Origin: Lampris incognitus
Lineage: Eukaryota; Chordata; Actinopteri; Lampriformes; Lampridae
Length of the DNA stretch: 64,000 bases
NCBI RefSeq assembly: GCF_029633865.1
Contig: NC_079211.1
Location: forward strand, 149,305,901-149,369,900
Direction: 5' to 3'
Part shown: in pieces, positions 1 to 14,130 of the stretch
Numbering within the stretch: position 1 is the first letter of the stretch
Layout: each line of letters starts with the position of its first letter
The notes under the pieces: model-generated
Databases searched by the model: none
The model's input: only the letters and a program-made list of their open reading frames with translations
Told to the model about the DNA's origin: nothing
Translations under genes and position numbers: made by a program

Positions 1-168
1 CAGTCTGCTTCGCACTATTGCACCATTTAAAGTGCCGTCTGTACCATGAGACAGCAGCTCTTCAGGAATAAACAGCTTTGTGGTCAACAAGTCAAGCCTA
101 CGGACCGACACCAGAACAGGCCGGGTCCAGTTAAACACCAGGACTGCGGCTGCAGCTAAAGTCAGGAA
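1..168 (-). other. Possible host exon fragment at window edge
   Basis: Read on the minus strand there is an open stretch of about 55 codons with no stop. It starts after a CAG near base 168, has a hydrophobic, alanine-rich start, and later contains the run LFIPEELL. There is no in-frame ATG, so if real it is an internal exon or part of one, running off the window. The sequence upstream of the CAG is not pyrimidine-rich, which weakens the acceptor. The FIPEEL run recalls the start of the cytochrome b5-like domain of neuferricin, but the match is too short to name the gene. Confidence 0.22.
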
Positions 169-354
169 ATAATACTGTCGTATTTATTTATTTTTTATTT
201 ATTTTTCCTTCGCCAACTTAGGAATTTTTTGGATTTCACTTTTCCAGTGTTTCAGAAACACGAATCAATAAATAACAATAAAAAAGTAACAGGTTCGGTT
301 GGATCGTATTTTACAGGTTTCCTCAAGGGAAGTTTGATATTCGTTTAAAAATTC

Positions 355-477
355 CATCCATCATCCGAACCGCTTATCCTGCTCTCAGGGTGGCGGGGAT
401 GCTGGAGCCTATCCCAGCAGTCATTGGGCGGCAGGTGGGGAGACATCCTGGACAGACCGCCAGGCCATCACAGGGCC

Positions 478-521
<44 letters not shown>

Positions 522-735
522 CATCTAGGGACAATTTAGTACGGCCGGTTCACCTGACCTACATGTCTTTGGACTGTGGGAGGAAGCCGGAGCCCCCGGA
601 GGAAACCCACACAGACACGGGGAGAACATGCAAACGAGAGGACGACCCGGGACGACCCCTGAGGATGGACTACCCCGGGGCTCGAACCCAGGACCTTCTT
701 GCTGTGAGGAGACCGCACTAACCACTGTGCCACCA
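355..735 (-). mobile_element. tRNA-derived SINE, family A, full length
   Basis: On the minus strand it begins with a tRNA-like head containing a GGTTCGAGCC-type B box and ends in the CCATCC/GGATGG tail seen in other copies here (7886, 30428, 32866). An internal (AC)n tract lies at about 478-525. The body matches the 7886-8277 copy almost base for base. Confidence 0.8.
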
Positions 736-2200
736 TTTAAAAATAAAACGTAAATTTAAGTCTTGTATTCGACCGGTGTTGAAAAATCAGCCCGCACTGC
801 CTGAGGCCGAGTCAAGTCCGAGTGACTATACCGTGAAGTCTGAGACGAGTCCGAGACCTCCTTCATGAGGGCCAGAGACAGAGTCCGGACTCGAGCACTA
901 CAACCAGTCAGCTCCTCGGATACCAGCAGGCGGTTCAAAACCTCCCTCAGTGGTTGGAATAACTGGGACAATAACAAGCCATTTCCCTCGAGCTACTTTC
1001 AAGTGAATATTGAATTTGTGAATTAAAAAAAGCAAAACAAAAGCAGTCACACACACAAGTCACAAGTTTGAACATTCACTTAAAGAGGAGAAGCAACGTG
1101 TCGGAAAAGAGGTCGGGCAGCGCGGAGAGAGGAGCCTCAAACCTCTCCAGATGTTTGTCAACGCGTTTCTGTTTTTCACTTGGATTTCTTCAACAGCTTA
1201 GTTCTGCACACAGTGTGGTTATTTAATCTCAATTTGCAAATCCCTCCCAACCACATATTGCATTATTAAGCTACGCCTTCTAAAAAAGTACTTCTCTCAG
1301 AACTCATAGTTTACATAACTGGCGTGCTACTTAACACAACCAGTGCAGCTCACTGGTTTTACAGGTTTTATAGCATAACACCACGGGCAGTCCCTGAAAC
1401 CGGCTGGACATCGGTGTTGTAGTACGATAACTGCCCTTCCACCCTGCTGCCGTGGGTTGTTAACGCACACACGACCTCCAGTTCAAACTCCTGCAAGCGT
1501 CTCAATGTTGATGTGGAGGTTTTGAGCGGAGGAGCCCTGATCCATCATTTAGAGCAGCCCTGAGAAAACAGTCGTTAATCAGCAAACGAAATAACTCACT
1601 ACGAACTGCATTTCCACCGGGTGGTGTTCTCGATGAGCGCTCTGAGTAATTCGACAGTCTTTGAGGAACGTTTGGGATTCTATAGGAATATTTTTTGGCA
1701 GGTTTTTTTCCCCCTCAAATCACGTTGAGACAACTAAATAGTGGAGCTGTGCGTCTTACAGCCTCAATAATAACCGTAAGATTAAAAGCTGGGAAAAACA
1801 GACATGTTGGCGAGAAAGCATGTGTTAAAATCCAACAGTTACAAGAAAACCACATTTTCTTTGCATTAGACTGAAGGTCTCAGTAAAGAAAATGTCCTTT
1901 TCTACTGGGGCGTTCCAGTGTTGAGGACATTGAAGCCCTCGAGCTGACGTGGTCTTTAGACCACAGAACACAGACGTCCTGCATTCTATGATGAACAAAT
2001 GCAGGAAAAAAACCTATCCTGTTTGTTCTGGTGGGTTAAACATTTCAGTTCAGCCATCAAATCAATAAATTATTGAGAACAGCACGTGAAAATCCATCAC
2101 GAGATCATTCAGCTGCTGTAAGATCAGACACCATGTTATGAAACGAGCCAGCAACCATCGGTCCCATGTTCATAAAATTCATCTTTGTTCATCATACTGA
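736..2200. other. No gene seen
   Basis: No exon-like open frame or family match was found. Bases 736-782 are shared with 8278-8331 (see findings). Bases 790-960 are rich in GAGTCCGGACTC-like words typical of degraded fish repeats. Confidence 0.5.
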
Positions 2201-2204
2201 CAAA

Positions 2205-5200
2205 TCATGATCAAATCCAGCCACTTAGGATGCACAAGCCAGTGCATTCTTAGTGCCGGTCCCAAGCCCGGATAAATGGGGACGGTTGTGTCAGGAAAGG
2301 CATCAGGCGTAAAACCTTTACCAAACCAAATATGCAGATCATAAATCAGATTTCCATATCGGATCGGTCGAGGCCCGAGGTACCAACAACTGCCACTGGT
2401 ACTGTTGGCCAACAGGTGCCAGTGGAAACTATGCTACTGTTGAGTGAAGGAGAAGGAGAGGGGGAAGGCATGTACAGAGGCAGCGGGAGAGGAGGAAGGG
2501 TAGGAGTATGGAGGTGAGAGTCGGAACTTGGAATGTTGGCACTATGACTGGTAGAGGGAGAGAGCTGGCTGATATGATGGAGAGCAGGAAGGTAGGTACA
2601 CTGTGTGTGCAAGAGACCAGGTGGAAGGGGAGCAAGGCCGGGGGCATTGCAGGTGGGTCCAAAGCCTTCTACCATGGTGTGGATGGGAGGAGAAGTGGGG
2701 TAGGGGTAATTCTGAAGGAAGAGTGTGTCAAGAGTGTGCTGGAGGTGAAGAGAGTGCTCGACAGAGTGATGAGTATGAAGCTGGAAATCCAAGGTGTGAT
2801 GATGACTGTTATCAGCGCATATGCCCCGCAAGTTGGGTGTGAGATGGAACAGAAAGACTTCTGGAGTGAGTTGGATGAAGTGGTGGGGAGTGCACCCAAG
2901 GAGGAGAGAGTGGTGATTGAAGCGGACTTCAATGAGCATGTTGGTGAAGGGAACAGAGGTGATAAGGAGGTGATGGGTAGGTATGGTGTCAAGGAGAGGA
3001 ATGTGGAAGGACAGATGGTTGTGCATTTTGTGAAAATTATGTTAATGGCTGTGGTGAAAACATTTCTAGAAGAGGGAGGAACACAGGGTGGCATATAAGA
3101 GTGGAGGAAAGTGCACAAAGGTGGACTATAGCTGATGGAGGAGGCACAATCTGAAAGGGATTGGAGACTGCAAGGTGGTGATAGGGGATAACGTAGCTAG
3201 GCAGCATCGGATGGTGGTCTGCAGGATGACTTGAGATCAAGAAGAGGAAGAGAGTGAAGGCAGAGCCAAGGATCAAATGGTGGAAGTTGAAGAAGGAAGA
3301 CTGTTGTGTGGAGTTCAGGCAGGAGTTAAGACAGGCACTGGGTGGTAGAGAAGAGTTGACAGATGGCTGAGCAAGCACTGCAGAAATAGTGAGGGAGACA
3401 GCTAGGAAAATACTTGGTGTGTCATCAGGACAGAGGAAGGAAGACAAGGAGACTTGGTGGTGGAATGAGGAAGTACAGGAAAGTATACAGAGGAAGAGGT
3501 TGGCAAAGAAGTGGGATAGTCAGAGAGATGAAGAAAATAGACAGGAGTACAAGGAGATGCGGTGTAAGGCAAAGAGAGAGGCGGCAAAGGCAAAGGAAAA
3601 GGCGTATGGTGAGTTGTATGAGAGGTTGGACACTAAGGAAGGAGAAGAGGACTTGTACTGATTGGCTAGACAGAGGGACCGAGCTGCGAAGGACGTGCAG
3701 TAGGTTAGGGCGATCAAGGATAGAGATGGAAATGTGCTGACAAGCGAGGAGAGTGTGTTGAGAAGGTGGAAGGAGTACTTTGAAGAGTTGATGAATGAAG
3801 AAAATGAAAGCGAGAGAAGGTTGGATGATGTGGGGATAGTGAATCAGGAAGTGAGGTGGATTAGCAAGGAGGAAGTGAGGGCAGCTATGAAGAGGATGAA
3901 GAGTGGAAAGGCAGTTGGTCCAGATAATATACGTGTGGAGGCATGGAGATGTTTAGGAGAGATGGCAGTGGAGTTTTTAACTAGATTGTTTAACACAATC
4001 TTGGAAAGTGAGAGGATGCCTGAGGAGTGGAGAAGAAGCATACTGGTACCAATTTTCAAGAATAAGGGTGATGTGCAGAACTGTAGCAACAACAGAGGTA
4101 TAAAGTTGATCAGCCACAGCATGAAGATATGGGAAAGAGTAATAGAAGCTAGGTTAAGAGGAGAGGTGATGATCAGCAGCAGCAGTATGGTTTCATGCCA
4201 GGAAAGAGCACCACAGATGTGATGTTTGCTTTGAGAATGTTGATTGAGAAGTATAGAGGAGGCCAGAAGGAGTTACATTGTGTCTTTGTAGATTTAGAGA
4301 AAGCATACGACAGAGTGCCGAGAGAGGAGGTGTGGTATTGTATGAGGAAGTCGGGAGTGGCAGAGAAGTATGGAGGAGTGGTGCAGGATATGTATGAGGG
4401 CAGTGTAACAGTGGTGAGGTGTGTGGTTGGAATGACAGATGGGTTCAAGGTGGCGGTGAAATTACATCAAAGATCGGCTCTGAGCCCTTTCTTGTTTGCA
4501 ATGGTGATGGACAGGTTGACGGACGAGATCAGGCAGGAGTCTCCATGAACTATGACGTTCGTGGACAACATTGTGATCTGCAGTGAGAGTAGGGTGCAGG
4601 TTGAGGAGAGCCTAGAGAGGTGGAGGTATGAACTGGAGAGACAAGGAATGAAACTCATTAGGAGCAAGATGGAATACACATGCGTGAATGAGCGGGAAGA
4701 CAGTGGAATGGTGAGGATGCAAGGAGTAGAGGTGACGAAGGTGTATGAGTTTAAATACTTGGGGTCAACTGTTCAAAGTAATGAGGTGTGCGAAAGAGGT
4801 GAAGAAGAGAGTGTAGGCAAGTTGAAGTGTGTGTGGAAGAGTGTCAGGAGATATGTGTGACAGAAGGGTACCTGCAAAAGTTAAAGGGAAGGTTTACAAG
4901 ACGGTTGTCAGACCAGCTATGTTATATTGTTTGGAGATGGTGGCAGTGATAAAAAGACGGGAGGTGGAGCTGGTGGTGGCAGAGTTGGAGATGCTAAGAT
5001 TTTCACTGTAAGTGATGAAGGACAGGATTAGGAAAGAGTTTATTACAGGGACAGCTCAGGTTGGACAGTTTGGAGACAAAGCAAGAGAGGCAAGATTGAG
5101 ATGGTTTGGACATGTGTGGAGGAGAGATGCTGGGTATATTGGGAGAAGGATGCTGAATATGGAGCTGCCAGGGGAGAGGAGAAGAGGAAGGCCAAAGAGG

Positions 5201-5335
5201 AGGTTTATGGATGTGGTGAGGGAGGACATGCAGGTGGCTTGTGTGACAGAGGAAGATGCAGAGGACAGGAAGAGATGGAAACGGATGATCCACTGTGGCA
5301 ACCCCTAACGGGAGCAGCCGCAAGTAGTAGTAGAC
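2205..5335 (+). mobile_element. RTE-type LINE, near full length, degraded
   Basis: The order of parts is 5' UTR (about 2205-2505), an AP-like endonuclease beginning VRVGTWNVGTMTG at 2508 and including CVQETRW and SAYAPQVG, a linker, and a reverse transcriptase with LVPIFKNKGD (about 4045), FVDLEKAYDRVPREE (about 4290) and ALSPFLFAMVMDRL (about 4480). The catalytic YADD-type box is altered to FVDN at about 4555. The C-terminus carries RWFGHVWRRDAG and ends at 5308 with the family's usual close near GNP. The frame is interrupted at several places (for example stops near 3096, 3660 and 4545), so it is inactive. This is the LINE type often mis-annotated in fish as craniofacial development protein 2-like. 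The clade is assigned from the endonuclease and RT style and should be read as RTE-like. Confidence 0.85.
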
Positions 5336-5710
5336 TGAGAAATTGTGATCCAGCTCATTTCAAAAGGCTTGAGAGGACACGATGTCATGCAATATTACTA
5401 TCATCTGAGTTAAAGATGAAAACTAAACTGTCCAAGAGCACTTGTAAATTTCACTCTTTCTAGGACCTTGGAGTATGCACAATGACAAAAAAAAAAGAAG
5501 AAAAAGAAAAAGAATCATCTCCATGGAAACAGAAATAAGGTAAACCGAGGAAGTGTAAAACTATTAATTGGAGGAATTACAACAGAGCCTTTAAACAAAA
5601 CAAAAAAAAGCATGTGGCACATTATGAAATATAAGTAACAACTGGATGTTTTTTGTTTGTTTGTTTTTTTTTACCCCAAATTCTCTAATGATGGAATGGG
5701 CTGGACTTCA
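5336..5710. other. 3' flank of the hydrolase gene
   Basis: This A-rich, non-coding stretch lies between the LINE and the stop codon of the minus-strand hydrolase gene and should hold its 3' UTR. No clear AATAAA was found on the minus strand here. Confidence 0.4.
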
Positions 5711-8023
5711 TTAGGTCCCTGTCAGTTTTCTGTACTCTTGTTTGATACAGCCGTAGACGGTGTGGTAGAAGTGCCTGTCCGGGGTCATGAGGTCGGTGAC
5801 GATGTTGGTGTGGTTGACTTTGGGCAGCAGGTACAGTGACACCTTCAGCGACAGCGACGTGAAGAGCTTGGAGAACCTCATAGAAGACTCAGCAGGAACG
5901 ATGATGTCAGTGGTTCCATGGATTAAGCCGAAGGGGGGCACCCTGGTGGAAGTCAGAACACGAGATGTTAAATCACAGATTCATGGTTATACGAGAAAAA
6001 AAAAACAACAACTTTGTTTGGAATGTGAGGTTAATTAGGTTTTTTTTACACTTACAGCGGTGTTCAATGTTTCTTTCGCCACATTGTGCTATATATTTCC
6101 TAGGGAGCTCCTGAGTGGTCACGTCATATTTACCTATCTTTCTGTGTATTTGTTTGTCTGTCTTTCTATCTCCAGTAACACATGCCTATGTTTGATTGCA
6201 GAAAAGCTTCATCGGAGGTAAACATTGTCAAGTTGCAGGTTGGCAGTTTGAGGATTTTCAACACATTTTACCAAAAAGAATCAAAATAACCAAGAAATTC
6301 TTAAGAAATATTATGTATGATCTGAGCCAGCTGAGTGGTTAAGCCAACCGCCTGTAAAACGGTATGTGGTGAAACCGGGCTGGGACTCAAACCTGCCAGA
6401 TTGTCCTCCCCTGAGACTTTGAAAATCCTTCTTCCTCGCCAGAAGACCAAAGACTAAAAGCACCAAAATGTGAGCAGACCGCCCGCTCCCCAATCAAAAA
6501 CTGAAATATCGACAGTTCACAATGTACGGAGTAAAGCAAGCACCATCAGTTGTAAAAGGATAAATGAACAGCCGGAATACGCCAGCCTTTGTGTGTTCAG
6601 GTGTCAAATGTGTGGCTTTTAGTGTCGACTTTGTTGCAGAAGTCAGAACTGTTCGGTTCTCCCACCTTGCCAGTTTGTCCGGGCTGAACGTCTTCAGCAG
6701 GTGTGTGGGGGAATAGTACGGGAAGTTCTCCACGCCGTTCATGGCTTTGTGCATGGTGGACACGTACTCCACAGCTCGCATCTGTTCGTGCTCGTAATGG
6801 TCCATAATGTTGTACACGCCACTCAAACCTGTTCAGAAATGGTGACGAGGACAGATATCTTGGACATGCAAACTCCACACAGAGGACGACCTGGGATGAG
6901 CCAAATTGTGTCCGGGCTGCCAAAATGTGTCTGGGTGACGTCATCGCACATCGCACTCGTCATTGTATTCGTTTTAGTACAATACACGTGCAGGGTCACC
7001 TTTTATATTAGACTTGCAGTTGTTTATATTAGGATATGTTTTTCGAAAAGCACAAAAAAAGCATACTTTTAGGCGAAAGTTCATCTACTCGTTGATCACC
7101 TTGCTAGCTAGCTAGCAAACTAGCTAGCTACCATTATGTAGCATGGACGAGATTTTCAAGTCGAATATAAAAGATGACCCTGCGCATGTATTGTACGATG
7201 TAGCTGAAAAGAGTACACTATTAAACCTGCTTTTGCCTGCAATATTAGGACTCTACGAACTAGTGAGAGAGGAAAGTCAGGGATGCAGTGCGATGACCTC
7301 ACACGTACACATTTTGGCAGCCCGGACACAATTTGGCCTGACATAACCCCGGACCTTCTTGCTGTGAGGCGACAGCGCTAACCACTGCGCCACCGTGCCG
7401 CCAAACACTGAAAAAATGACAGAAAACACCAGCTGTTGGGTTTCAGTCCAGCACGTTAAGACGGACAGTTTAGTGCTATAAAGTCACATATTTGTGAAAC
7501 TGCGAAAGGTCATAAGGCCGAGGGTTCTGCAGAATCAAACTGACCCATAGGAACCACTACTGAGTCACGCAGTGGCTGTCTTACCGATAACTCCTCTTAT
7601 CGCTGAAGTAACTCCCTGCTGCTTAGCTGCCTCAATGAAGAGCTCCTCTCTCAAGTCAAGCAGGAAGAAAGTAGTCAGTGCACACAGATGTGCTCCAGCG
7701 GAATGGCCAACCAACACTATGTTGTCCTGTGGTCAAAGGAAAGGGACAGTCATACATTTGATGATATGCAGTCATGAGATTTATTCCCCATGAACAAGGG
7801 ACGAGTCTGGGTGTGCAAGCAAAGAATGATGAAAGTAAGGCCCTCGCAACATGTCTGAAGCGGCAGTGAAGCTCTATTTTACAATTTCCATCCATCCATT
7901 ATCTGAACCGCATCCCCGGCTCTCAGGGTCGCGGGGATGCTGGAGCCTATACCAGCAGTCATTGGGCAGCAGGTGGGGAGACACCCTGGACAGGCCGCCA
8001 GGCCATCACAGGGCCGACACATA

Positions 8024-8060
<37 letters not shown>

Positions 8061-11000
8061 TCATACCTAGGGACAATTTAGTACGGCTGATTCACCTGAC
8101 CTACATGTCTTTGGACTGTGGGAGGAAACCGGAGCCCCCGGAGGAAACCCACACTGACACGGGGAGAACATGCAAACAAGAGGACGACCCGGGATGACCC
8201 CCAAGGATGGACTACCCTGGGGCTCGAACCCAGGACCTTCTTGCTATGAGGCGACCGCGCTAACCACTGTGCCACCATTTAAAAATAAAGTGTAAATTTA
8301 AGTCTTGTATTCGACCGGTGTTGAAAAATCAGTGGGTGGGAGGAAACCGGAGCACCTGGAGGAAAACCAAACACAGACACGGGGAGAACATGCAAACTTC
8401 ACACAGAGGAGGACCCGGGACGACCCCCAAGGTTGGACTACCCCGGGGCTTGAACCCAGGACCTTCTGAGCAGAAAACATGTTGAGTGATTGGGCTGGTG
8501 ATAATTTTGACAAATATGAGACCTCAACACACAGCTTCTTCAAAGTGATAAAATCTATGCTTAGTCTTCTGTCAGCGGTAAAACACGTATTTCGACAACC
8601 TCCCCCTCCAATTTACCTACACTACCGTTCAAAAGTTTGGGATCACATTGAAATGTCCATATTTTTGAAGGAAAAGCACTGTACTTTTCAATGAAGATAA
8701 CTTTAAACTAGTCTTAACTTTAAAGAAATACACTCTATACATTGCTAATGTGGTAAATGACTATTCTAGCTGCAAATGTCTGGTTTTTGGTGCAATATCT
8801 ACATAGGTGTATAGAGGCCCATTTCAAGCAACTATCACTCCAGTGTTCTAATGGTACAATGTGTTTGCTCATTGGCTCAGAAGGCTAATTGATGATTAGA
8901 AAACCCTTGTGCAATCATGTTCACACATCTGAAAACAGTTTAGCTCGTTACAGAAGCTACAAAACTGACCTTCCTTTGAGCAGATTGAGTTTCTGGAGCA
9001 TCACATTTGTGGGGTCAATTAAACGCTCAAAATGGCCAGAAAAAGAGAACTTTCATCTGAAACTCGACAGTCTATTCTTGTTCTTAGAAATGAAGGCTAT
9101 TCCATGCGAGAAATTGCTAAGAAATTGAAGATTTCCTACACCGGTGTGTACTACTCCCTTCAGAGGACAGCACAAACAGGCTCTAACCAGAGTAGAAAAA
9201 GAAGTGGGAGGCCGCGTTGCACAACTGAGCAAGAAGATAAGTACATTAGAGTCTCTAGTTTGAGAAACAGACGCCTCACAGGTCCCCAACTGGCATCTTC
9301 ATTAAATAGTACCCGCAAAACACCAGTGTCAACATCTACAGTGAAGAGGCGGCTGCGGGATTCTGGGCTTCAGGGCAGAGTGGCAAAGAAAAAGCCATAT
9401 CTGAGACTGACCAATAAAAGAAAAAGATTAAGATGGGCAAAAGAACACAGACATTGGACAGAGGAAGACTGGAAAAAAGTGTTGTGGACGGATGAATCCA
9501 AGTTTGAGGTGTTTGGATCACAAAGAAGAACGTTTGTGAGACGCAGAACAAATGAAAAGATGCTGGAAGAATGCCTGACGCCATCTGTTAAGCATGGTGG
9601 AGGTAATGTGATGGTCTGGGGTTGCTTTGGTGCTGGTAAGGTGGGAGATTTGTACAGGGTACAAGGGATTCCGAATAAGGAAGGCTATCACTCCATTTTG
9701 CAACGCCATGCCATACCCCGTGGACAGCGCTTGATTGGAGCCAATTTCATCCTACAACAGGACAATGACCCTAAACACACCTCCAAATTGTGCAAGAACT
9801 ATTTAGAGCAGAAGCAGGCAGCTGGTATTCTATCGGTAATGGAGTGGCCAGCGCAGTCACCAGATCTGAACCCCATTGAGCTGTTGTGGGAGCAGCTTGA
9901 CCGTATGGTACGCAAGAAGTGCCCATCCAACCAATCCAACTTGTGGGAGCTGCTTCTGGAAGCGTGGGGTGCAATTTCTCCAGATTACCTCAACAAATTA
10001 ACAGCTAGAATGCCAAAGGTCTGCAATGCTGTAATTGCTGCAAATGGAGGATTCTTTGACGAAAGCAAAGTTTGATGTAAAAAAAATCTTATTTCAAATA
10101 CAAATCATAATTTCTAACCTTGTCAATGTCTTGACTCTATTTTCTATTCATTTCACAACATATGGTGGTGAATAAGTGTGACTTTTCATGGAAAACACAA
10201 AATTGTTTGGGTGATCCCAAACTTTTGAACGGTAGTGTACATCGTATGGGGGGCATCAAACACGGCGAGACCCATGAGATATTCTTGTATAAGATGGTTT
10301 CAATGTGCTTTGAATGTCTTGTATGTCTTCGTTTTTACCAACAACAACTTAGTCTTGTATAGCGCCTTTCAAGGAACCAAAGGACGCTTTACACTAGATT
10401 AAAAAATTTTTTTTAAAAAAAATTAAAACAAAGATCATATGAGTACCGAACACAGGCCTTAGTAAGAAGGTAGGTTTTCAGCAGTCTTTTAAAATTGTCC
10501 AAAGAAGCAGTGTTGTGGCTCTCCGCTGGAAGAGAGCTCCAGAGGGTGGGGGGCTGCCACACTAAAGGCTCTATCCCCACAAGTCTGCAGGCTGGTGTGG
10601 GGAATGGAAAGCAGGCCCATGTCCAGATTCCGGGATGGAATATAGGGGTTGAGGAGGTCTGATAGGTAATGGGGGGGTATGGGCATGGAAGGATTTATAG
10701 GTGAGGAGGAGATTTTATAGGAAATGCGGGATTTGACCAGGAGCCAGTGAAGGTGGACAAGGGAGGGAGTGATGTGTTGCCAGGGCTTGGTGCGGGTGAG
10801 CACCCTGGCAGCTGAATTCTGCACATACTGAAGCCTGTCTAGGGCTTTGCTAGGTACGCCAGACAGGACTCCATTGCAATAATCCAGATGGGAGGTGATG
10901 AAGGCATGGATGAGGGTCTCTGCCACGGAGTCTGAGAGTAATGGCTGGAATCTGGAGATGTTTCTGAGGTGAAAGAAAGCAGATTTGGTGACAGATTTGA

Positions 11001-14000
11001 TGTGTGACTGGAATGAGAGGGGGGAGTCCAGAATGACACCAAGGTTGCAGACTTCTGGGGATGGGCAGATGGAGCAGCCATCCATGCTGAGAAGGTCTCC
11101 AACCTTCCGGAGCAGCGCCTTGGAACCCACAACCATGAACTCAGTCTTATTGGTATTTAGCTCAAGTAGTTTTGATGACATCCAGGTTTTTATTTGGTGG
11201 AGGCAGTTAAAAAGGGATTAGGGGGGGGCTGAGAGGTTGTTGTTTGCATTGTATTATCACAGTGTATTCATTAAGTGTTTAATCTGTAAATCAGTTATCG
11301 TATTGTCTACCATGCCCACACAGTACCTACTGCATGCCTGCCTATCTAGACGAAGGAACCCTCCTCTGATGGTTTCTTCCATTTTCTTACTCGTTTTTCT
11401 TACTCATTTTTAAGTAGTTATTTTTAAAAAGTTTTTCTTTATCTGAATCGCAGGTCTCAGGATGGGGGGGGGGTGCTGTCTGTTGCCATTCACTGTATCT
11501 ACCTCATTCTCATGATGTGAATGGAAAGCCCTCTGACACTATAACTGTGATGTAGGGCATCCGGGTGGTGTGGCGGTCTATTCCGTTGCCTACCAACACG
11601 GGTATCGGCGGTTCGAATCCCCGTGTTACCTCCGGCTTGGTTGGGTGTCCCTACAGACACAATTGGCCGTGTCTGCAGGTGGGAAGCCGGATGTCGTGGG
11701 TAATCGGCAGAGGGGGTGGAGCAGCGACCAGGCTGGCTCGGAGGAGTGGGGTAATTGGCCAAGTACAAATTGGGGGGGGGGGAACAAAAACAAAACTGCA
11801 ATTTAGGGCTAAATACAAATAAACTTGACCTGATTGTTAAAGCAGGTTTGTGAGCTCTGTTTGAATAAACTGCTCCAGAAATGTTTCTTCTTGGTATCAT
11901 ATGCTCATTTAATCACTTAGAAAGAGCAGGCAGACAGCTTAGGTGCTATTTAGACAAAAGTAAGGGGACTTCGGTAATGACTGCTTTATCACAAAGGGCT
12001 TTATTTTACTGAGTAATTCTTAGGAATAGTTTAACTTGTGAAGGTTATTCATCAGCTCTTTTCAGTTTCAAAAGAACATTTATGGAAATGTCTTACTTTG
12101 TCAAAGTTGAACATCTGTGCGCTCTCTCGTGCCCAAACCAAGCAGTCAGCGATGTCTTGGACCATGGCTAAAACATTCCCCTGGGGAGAAAATCAGATCA
12201 AATGTCAGGCCATGTGCCAAAATTAAAATGTGACGCCATTACACTTATTCCATCACAATCCGCATCTTTATGTATCTGACACAACAATACAGCCCCTATG
12301 TAACTCAAATCTAAGAGGTAGAAACACAGCTCTATACACAGGTGTTGTAAGTCCACACCTATGTACTGTCTCTCTGAACAATCATAAGACTTGTCACACA
12401 AATCACTTTGAGACACTTACCTTTGGATATGTGGAATAGTCCGGGCAAATGACTGTTGCACTCAGCTCTTCGGCCATCTGCCTGGCCAGTAGACAGTATG
12501 TGGACCTCTCTCCTGAACTCCACGCACCACCGTAGATGAAAACCACCAGCGGTACCGGCCCATCTCCACACCTGCCCACTGTGGGGGGGAAGTATAAGTC
12601 CAGCTTGTTTCCGCGACGGCCAAAGGCGATCCCCTTTGAAGCGTATGGACAATTTTGAGTTTTACATAGTATGATTTTCAAATGCTTAAAGCAGGGCACT
12701 GGGCCTTGCTAACTTTTGTGGGGTAGAATGAAAACTAGGACATGTTGGTATATTTTCAGATAGTTATTTTCAGATGGAAAGTGGTTTGATGCTAGGACTG
12801 TCCCAAATAAAATTTGGATGTCTGTTCACTCCCACAGGTGGGTGGCACGATAACCTGAACAAACACCTAATGGAAGGATAGCATGATAGTCTGAAGTTGG
12901 GGAAATCACCTCCCATATTCAAGACTTGTGTGGCCATATCAGTCATAGTGCCTCTGAGCAAGACACTTAACTATACCTATTCCTGGGGCATCCGGGTAGC
13001 ATGGCAGTCTATTCTGTTGCCTACCAACATGGGGATCGCCGGATCGAATCCCCATGTTACCTCTGGCTTGGTCAGGCGTCCTGTAGACACAATTGGCTGT
13101 GTCTGTGGGTGGGAAGCCGGATGTGGGTATGTGCCCTGGTCGCTGCAGTAGCGCCTCCTCTGGTCAGTCAGGGCGCCTGCTCAGGGGGGAGGGGGAACTG
13201 GGGGGAATAGCGTGATCCTCCCACATGCTACGTCCCCCTGGTGAAACTCCTCACTGTCAGGTGAAAAGAAGCGGCTGGTGACGCCACGTGCATCGGAGGA
13301 AGCATGTGGTAGTCTGCAGCCCTCGCGGGATCGGCAGAAGGGGTGGAGCAGCGACTGGGATGGCTCAGAAGAGTGGGGTATTGGCCAGATACAATTGGGA
13401 AGAAAAATGGGGAACAAATTAAAAAAAAGAGAAGGAAAGAAAAAAACTACCTATTCCTGTGGTTGGCAGGAGTTAATTGACCCTACATCCCCACCAGAGG
13501 GTAAAAAGAAATTTCTATTTGGATTACTAAAATATACCTGTTATATCAACTTCTATTTCTGACATGCACATATAGACAGACAGACTGGCAGACGGGCAGA
13601 CAGATACATAGAAAGAGAGAGAGGGTCTATATGGGAACAGGCAAGCGTTCCGTCTTAATTTCTGTCTTACACAATAACATCATTAGGAACAACTTACCTT
13701 TTCATAATGCTCGCGGTTTTTATCATTGTTGTACCATGACCTCCACTGAAAGTAAAGTTTCCCATACTGCAGGTATTTGAGAGTTTCCAGCACAGCTCTA
13801 GTCAAACAGTATATTCGCCTGAAGGAGGCCGACAGATTCGAGTTATCAAATAACATCCTTTTAGCCATCTTGAAAAGAAACATGCATGTTTATGTATTTG
13901 CCGTTATTTCCTCTGTCCCTCTCCTTTTCTGAACCTGGGCAATGAATGCATTTGCTCAAAGTATTTCATTGTGTATGCTTGCTTTCGGTGGATCCTCCCC

Positions 14001-14038
14001 ATTATACATGAACAAATGGATACTGCCCACCCACTTCG

Positions 14039-14130
<92 letters not shown>

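Noticed and set aside
2346-3118. Long minus-strand frames opposite the RTE LINE
   Set aside because: They are shadows of the purine-rich LINE coding strand.
11600-11640. tRNA gene
   Set aside because: The B box belongs to the head of a repeated SINE that occurs at least five times in the window and lacks a proper cloverleaf.
13683-13883. Start codon of the hydrolase gene at about 13869
   Set aside because: The upstream exon at 14156-14305 joins in phase only at the CAG at 13819/13820, so this ATG is intronic.
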